64,000 nt of DNA, taken from Scleroderma bovista (lineage: Eukaryota; Basidiomycota; Agaricomycetes; Boletales; Sclerodermataceae). Positions 59,601 through 64,000 of the stretch are shown here, one piece after another. The translations under genes were made by a program, and so were the position numbers. The stretch lies in the NCBI GenBank assembly GCA_037178675.1, contig JAYMGJ010000217.1, positions 1 to 64,000 on the forward strand, written 5' to 3'. Numbering within the stretch: position 1 is the first letter of the stretch; each line of letters opens with the position of its first letter. The notes under the pieces were generated by a model, which saw nothing but the letters and a program-made list of their open reading frames with translations, was not told the DNA's origin and searched no databases.

Positions 59601-61184
59601 TCATAACTCCATGTCTGTTACGTCAATGTCAACCACTTGGTTCCAGTAGTCAGGACTTTCATCCCGGCTACTGTCTAGCTCGCTCAGAATAGAACGCTTC
59701 CAAGCAGAGGTTACGTCAAACAGGTTGCGAGTGCGTTTCCTGCTGACTAACCAGCGACGATCACACAGACCGGCACGGTTAACGTCGAAGATGGTTTCCT
59801 CGACAGATTTCCCGGTGTCTCCGTCGTTCAGCCTACCATAGTGAGTAACAAGCCAGTCACAAGGCCGCTCAGATGGCACCACATTTCGCCACTTCGCGCT
59901 GGGTTTAACTTGGCCGAGACTAGCAACATCCCCCGAGGAGGACGGCCCATCAGCGGTACCCGCGGAACCCGAAGGCCCTTGGGCTCCCTGCAGTTCACCC
60001 CGAAGGGGAGCAGGTACCCGTTGCTTAGCAACGGAAACAGGATACTCATCTATGACGAACGTCCGAGCTTCCGACGAGAACCCGATAGACCTCCCTAAGG
60101 GAACTCCCGGACGGAACTCATGTCGGGACCTTTCTGCGGCATCTTCCGTGCGCCACATATGGTCATAGATGGAGTAGAGATACTCCTTCCATCGGTTGGT
60201 AATGACTCTGCCGAGCTCATTGACGTTGAAATCATACCATGCTGGGTTAAACTCGGACTTTAAGACAAGAACGGGTCGTGCGGGTTTCGGCTCGGAGAGC
60301 CGTTTGTCCCACCGTTCTGCCAGGTTGTCTTTAGTCCAAGTGTAGACCAACTTCTCTGGGTAGCCACGTGCCATATACAGCCCTTGCAGGCTTTTTATGG
60401 CGGAGACGTACTCCTCGGGGGAGGATGAAAGCGTGGCGAGACGCGACATTTCACCGATGTAAGTGCCTTTCTTAACATCTTTGGGATGGTGAGATATCCA
60501 TGGTATTCTTTCCATGTGGTTAAGTTTCTTCTGATATGGCTTATGTCCGATCTGACCGGTTACCGGATCGATGTAAATAAGCATGTCCAGGAACGGAACG
60601 AAGCGTTCCGAAACTTCCCACAATAGCCGAACTCGTTCTTCGCCAGGGTCGTCGTACCGAAGTACGGATGCGACCTTGAGTGCATTCTCAGCACTGGTAG
60701 CGTACACTATTCCAAAGACGTCGTCGATATATCTACCGACGAATGCAAACCCGAGATCTGCGAGCGCTCTCTCAGAGTGGAGCAGATGTTCCTCGAAGTA
60801 TGCACCCCATAAATTAGCTATGTCAGGCGACGGGGCCTGGCCCATAGCTAGTCCTTGGGTTTGGAGCCAGAAGCGTCCTTGGAATTCGACTATATTTTTG
60901 GCATTGGCTAATCTAAGACACCGTTCGAATAGTTCTATTTCTTCGACGGGTAGGGTATTCTTATAGTAACCACGGAATAGCGTCATAACTATATCCATGG
61001 CTTCTTCCAGTGGTATGCTGGGGTAGAAAGCGACGACATCGCCGCTTACTAACCAGGCTTTGAAACCTGGCTTTGGATTAAGCCTTAGTGATGCTAGTTT
61101 GGTTGCGAGGTGCTTAGTCCCGTGTAATACAAACTTGCACACCTGATGCTCCCGCTTAAATACCCTAATTAGACAATATATCAC
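59601..61184 (-). pseudogene. Penelope-like (Coprina type) reverse transcriptase, 5'-truncated
   Basis: About 527 codons open on the minus strand. Reverse-transcriptase motifs are in order: motif A VSGDVVAFYPSIPLEEA (near 61030), motif B QGLAMGQAPSPDIANLW (60850), motif C FVGRYIDDVFGIV (60740), then FLDMLIYIDPVTGQIGHKP and HMERIPWISHHP (60500). The N-terminal palm/finger region upstream of motif A is missing and there is no ATG at the open-frame edge, so the copy is truncated. After the core come a Ser/Gly-rich linker and a basic C-terminal block (WLVSRKRTRN). No GIY-YIG endonuclease motif is seen, which fits the endonuclease-deficient telomere-associated class. Family members synthesise cDNA at exposed DNA 3' ends. 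Confidence 0.85.
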
Positions 61185-61190
61185 TGTTTT

Positions 61191-61550
61191 GATGTGTGTC
61201 TAAAACGAGGTGTTTGAGGCATCTCTCCCCTCAATGAATAATTATTGAATAATGTAGGGTACTTAGAGATATTCAGAGCTCCCTCGCGGCAGGCATTTGT
61301 CATCGACCTTGCCCGCCCCTGCGAAAGGCTTCCCACGCACGTCTGGTTGTTCGGCAACGCCCGCGCGTCGTCTCCGACGCGTCTCGTCGCCGTCGCTGAC
61401 AGCGAGCTCACGTATCTCAACAACTACGCAACCGATTTACATCGGACTTTCAAGTGCATGTAGTACTCGTATCTAGCAAGCATTCTGTAGCATGAAGTAT
61501 GCATTAAAATTACTACAAGAAACAAATGATGCAGCAGCAGACTAAGCTAT
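61191..61550. other. No gene seen
   Basis: Short stretch between the Penelope ORF and the KDZ transposase 3' end. Open frames on both strands are mutually exclusive shadows with no recognised motif. Confidence 0.35.
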
Positions 61551-64000
61551 CTACGTGTCCGTCGTCACACTCAAGATTTGCTGTAACGCCTCGCACCGCT
61601 CCTCCAAATCAGCCCCATGGTCTTCTTCGGCGTCTTCATCAACATCCTCTTCTCCATCATCAGTACAAACAGACGGCGAAGTCAGGGAGGACTCCATTGG
61701 GACTCGTTGCGGGATACTTGCACTATCTCCTGGGTCATGTGACGCGCTGATGCCAGGTGTAAGGGTCCCATTGAATCCAGGGAGACGAGATATTTTCTCG
61801 AGGGAGCGGAGGTGTAGTTGGGTGAATCGGGAGCGTATGGCATGGTACCTAGAGATTTGATGTGCGAGTGCAGGGTGAGTATCCCGGTAAAGAGCTTCGC
61901 ATGCTCGGAGGTAGCGCTCTTCATCTACAAGATACGTCACCATGCGCCGAATCTCCACATTCAAGCGAATGACTTCTTCCTCAGCCCGGCACAACTTGAA
62001 GTATGTATTGAGAGCGAGTCGAGCGGCGGGTGAAGCCCATGGACGCGTCGAGATGTCTTGCCTTGTGTCCCTGAGAAGGTCGAAGTCAGTCAGGAACGCA
62101 TACTCGACAACTTCGTCGAATTCCAGCGTGCGACGGCCGAGGGCTTTGGCTGCAGCGTTGTATTGTGTTAGGGCAGTCCGAATGGCTGCTGAGCGTGTTT
62201 GCAGGGCCTTCCCGATGTGTTTACGGAGTTTATACCCTGCGGGCGTCAATGTGATGTTAATTCAAGAGAGATAAACTTACCGGTGCCAGCCTGATTCATC
62301 TTCGAAAGCTCGAAGATCCGTGACACAACCAATCGCTCAAGGTTGTCCAACGCCCGCTGGTACTTTCGATTGGCAACCATACGGGCTGCTGCCTGCCACT
62401 CCTCGTCCTCCGGTACCCAGCGACGTGATATTTCGAGGCGTCCCTCGAGCTCTTGTACGGCCTTCAAGTCCCTTTCACAGTTCTCTTGCGCGTGACGGCG
62501 CATGGTCTCCGCTTTTCGGGTTGCACTGCTATCACTCCCAATGGATGTTGCGTTGTGGGCTGTAACGACAGTCCACGTGGATAAGATGGCCTCGAGGTCT
62601 TTCCTATGTTTACTGGTAGTTAGAACAATACTTTATTGATGTATCGATACATACCTGCTCCCCGCCAAGTTTACGAGCCGTTGCCAGTATTCCATTTGTA
62701 AGGTTTCTTCAGCGGGCTCGCGCAAGAGGGATTTGAGATACATGCGCTCTTCATCTAGCCAAAGTTTGAAGGTCGCGGGGTCATTCACTCCGAGCTCGCG
62801 CATCAGCCGTTCCAGGGTCATGCGGCCATTGGAGAGGAGATCAATAGCTTGTTTGTAGTTATTCAATAAGAACTTTGCTGCTCGAGGTCAGATAAGTTGA
62901 GACAGGCACGGTTGCCAACTTACTGAGATTTGCGTACACTTCCATTTCGTCATTGTATTCGAAATAGGACGCAATGGCCTGTCTTCTGTGAAAAATTGAT
63001 GCGTATCGAATGGACGGGGCAAGGGCGTTGCTCTTGGAAAATGCCCGCTCGCAACCTTCGAGATCTTCAAGTCCGAGCCCTTCAACGTACGTCGTGAGAT
63101 TGTCCAGCTGGCACAGCCTGTTATGAGCATGGCCATGGAACGCGTTGACGAGAGAAGTGTAGTTGAGTGACCGCGCACGCTCGCCAAGGACGCTAGATGC
63201 CAGAGTGGTCTTGAAGCGACAGCCGATGTCGTATCCGCCGCCGAGGTCCGAACCAATTGCGTCCAGGAGTTTGGATGTCACGGCGAGCGCATATTTAGAC
63301 CTGTGGACGAGTATATTAGTTTGCAATGTAGTTGTCTAAGTAATTTACTTACTGTTCGCCGCTTTGTACCATGTCTGCAATAAGCAAGCAGAAGCCATGC
63401 CGGCAGACCGCTATAAAGACACCTGATTCATCGAATACGCTCCACATTTTTTGTGTGGCACTATCCTTCATATTCTTCCAGCGCTCCGCACATAAGTTCC
63501 CATCGCCGTCCTATCCAGTGGTCAGAATCCGGAAAACAAATGTGAAAGGAAGAGGTCGCACCTCATCAAGAATGGTGTGACCTGCTTGCCGATCGGATGC
63601 GAATGTGTCGACAAATTCACGGCTCAGGTACTGCGCGTGATGAAATGTAGACTCTGATGATGCGGTGAGAGGGCCAACGTCGTCGAGATCGCCATCGAGT
63701 ACCTTGGTCGCCACTCTTTTAAGAGAGTCATTCCCGTCCTGAGCGAACAGCATCTTGAATCTCATCGGAGGTTCGTCCTGCAACGTGTAAGTACAAGCAG
63801 GACACCCGTGCTTGAGTCGCCAGTCAGGCTGGTTGCGCTGCAGTGCCTGCTGCACAAGGGTTGAGACAAACGCTAAGATTTGCAAATAAACGTCGAGTGC
63901 GATGGAGAATTGTCGTGAGCGGTGATTGTTGAATGCAACCTGGGACAAGGGTTAACGTTCAGGTATCTTACATAAAAAGAAATCATAAACCCCGTGTAAG
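61551..64000 (-). CDS. KDZ (Kyakuja-Dileera-Zisupton) transposase, 5' end beyond window
   Basis: Several minus-strand exons in family order. The most N-terminal in view (about 63948-63780) reads FSIALDVYLQILAFV and DWRLKHGCPACTYTL, DGNDSLKRVA. Then AERWKNMKDSA, DESGVFIAVCRHGFCLLIADM (63360-63500), GGGYDIGCRFKTTL, FHGHAHNRLCQLDN and GLEDLEGCERAFSKSN (63000-63250), and NNYKQAIDLL (62860). The last exons (62603-62281, 62236-61551) are joined through a 44-nt intron at NQAGTG-YKLRKHIGKAL and end with an acidic tail. This matches KDZ transposases, whose RNase H-like core drives cut-and-paste transposition. No stop or frame shift was noticed in the parts checked, so the copy may be intact. Confidence 0.85.

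Larger units (their letters stand above)
54187..61190 (-). mobile_element. Nest of truncated Coprina-like Penelope elements with TTAGGG runs
   Basis: At least six modules, each beginning on the plus strand with a short TTAGGG-like run followed by a conserved element end. Type 1 ends start near 54207, 55654 and 57385 (hairpin, then hammerhead-like fold). Type 2 ends start near 55164, 56786 and 58543 (aagtacaccacac...). A third shared module (ccggcgggatcgg... to gatcacgtgac...) recurs near 54840-55130, 58010-58320 and 59120-59410. Reverse-transcriptase coding sequence lies antisense at 56282-56760 and 59601-61184. Endonuclease-deficient Penelope-like elements attached to telomeric repeats are known from basidiomycetes (Coprina) and rotifers (Athena), and this arrangement matches them. 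Confidence 0.8.

Overview
The window is nuclear DNA of a filamentous basidiomycete, very probably an Agaricomycete. The genes have many short GT-AG introns (about 44-130 nt). The gene content is mushroom-like: SKN1/KRE6 glucan synthesis, a PTR2 transporter, a Dma-type FHA-RING ligase and an Agaricomycete-type P-loop GTPase. The transposons are those typical of the group: Plavaka, KDZ, Copia and a Coprina-like Penelope element with TTAGGG repeats. I cannot name the species.

Layout. 0-7.7 kb: a dead Plavaka transposase (minus), disrupted by a solo LTR with a 5-bp target duplication, and flanked by two plus-strand genes that may be cargo (one DUF6532-like). 7.7-15 kb: minisatellites, an LTR-like remnant, MITE-like inverted repeats and a head-to-head pair of tRNA-like SINEs forming a long palindrome. 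15.8-22.0 kb: a nearly complete but mutated Ty1/Copia element with a 5-bp target duplication. 23.6-28.9 kb: a minus-strand GTPase gene. 30-47 kb: the conserved gene core (Ser/Pro-rich protein, KRE6-like, PTR2-like, Dma-like, conserved Agaricomycete protein). 47-50.4 kb: decayed pieces (ubiquitin, FunK1-like kinase region, GYP2/MDR1-type RabGAP). 50.4-53.4 kb: satellites. 54.2-61.2 kb: a nest of 5'-truncated Coprina-like Penelope elements joined through TTAGGG-like runs, with hammerhead-like folds. 61.5-64 kb: a KDZ transposase running off the edge.

The main candidate for something new is the GTPase gene. Its coding exons join without a frame break into a tandem array of 34 near-identical introns (78 nt, GTGAGT...GACAG). 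These are separated by 35 micro-exons: 34 of exactly one codon and one of three codons. The variation between units sits almost entirely in that one codon, while the introns are nearly identical, which is the reverse of ordinary gene evolution. No micro-exon is a stop codon. All are phase 0, so any donor can join any later acceptor without a frame break. Five more micro-exons (3, 3, 3, 6, 3 nt) follow before an ankyrin-like C-terminal part. Micro-exons of 7, 12 and 17 nt in two neighbouring housekeeping genes suggest that this organism splices very small exons routinely.

Limits: exon models come from reading splice signals and frame by eye. There is no transcript evidence, the 3' end of the GTPase gene was not found, and family names rest on recognised motifs, not on database searches.
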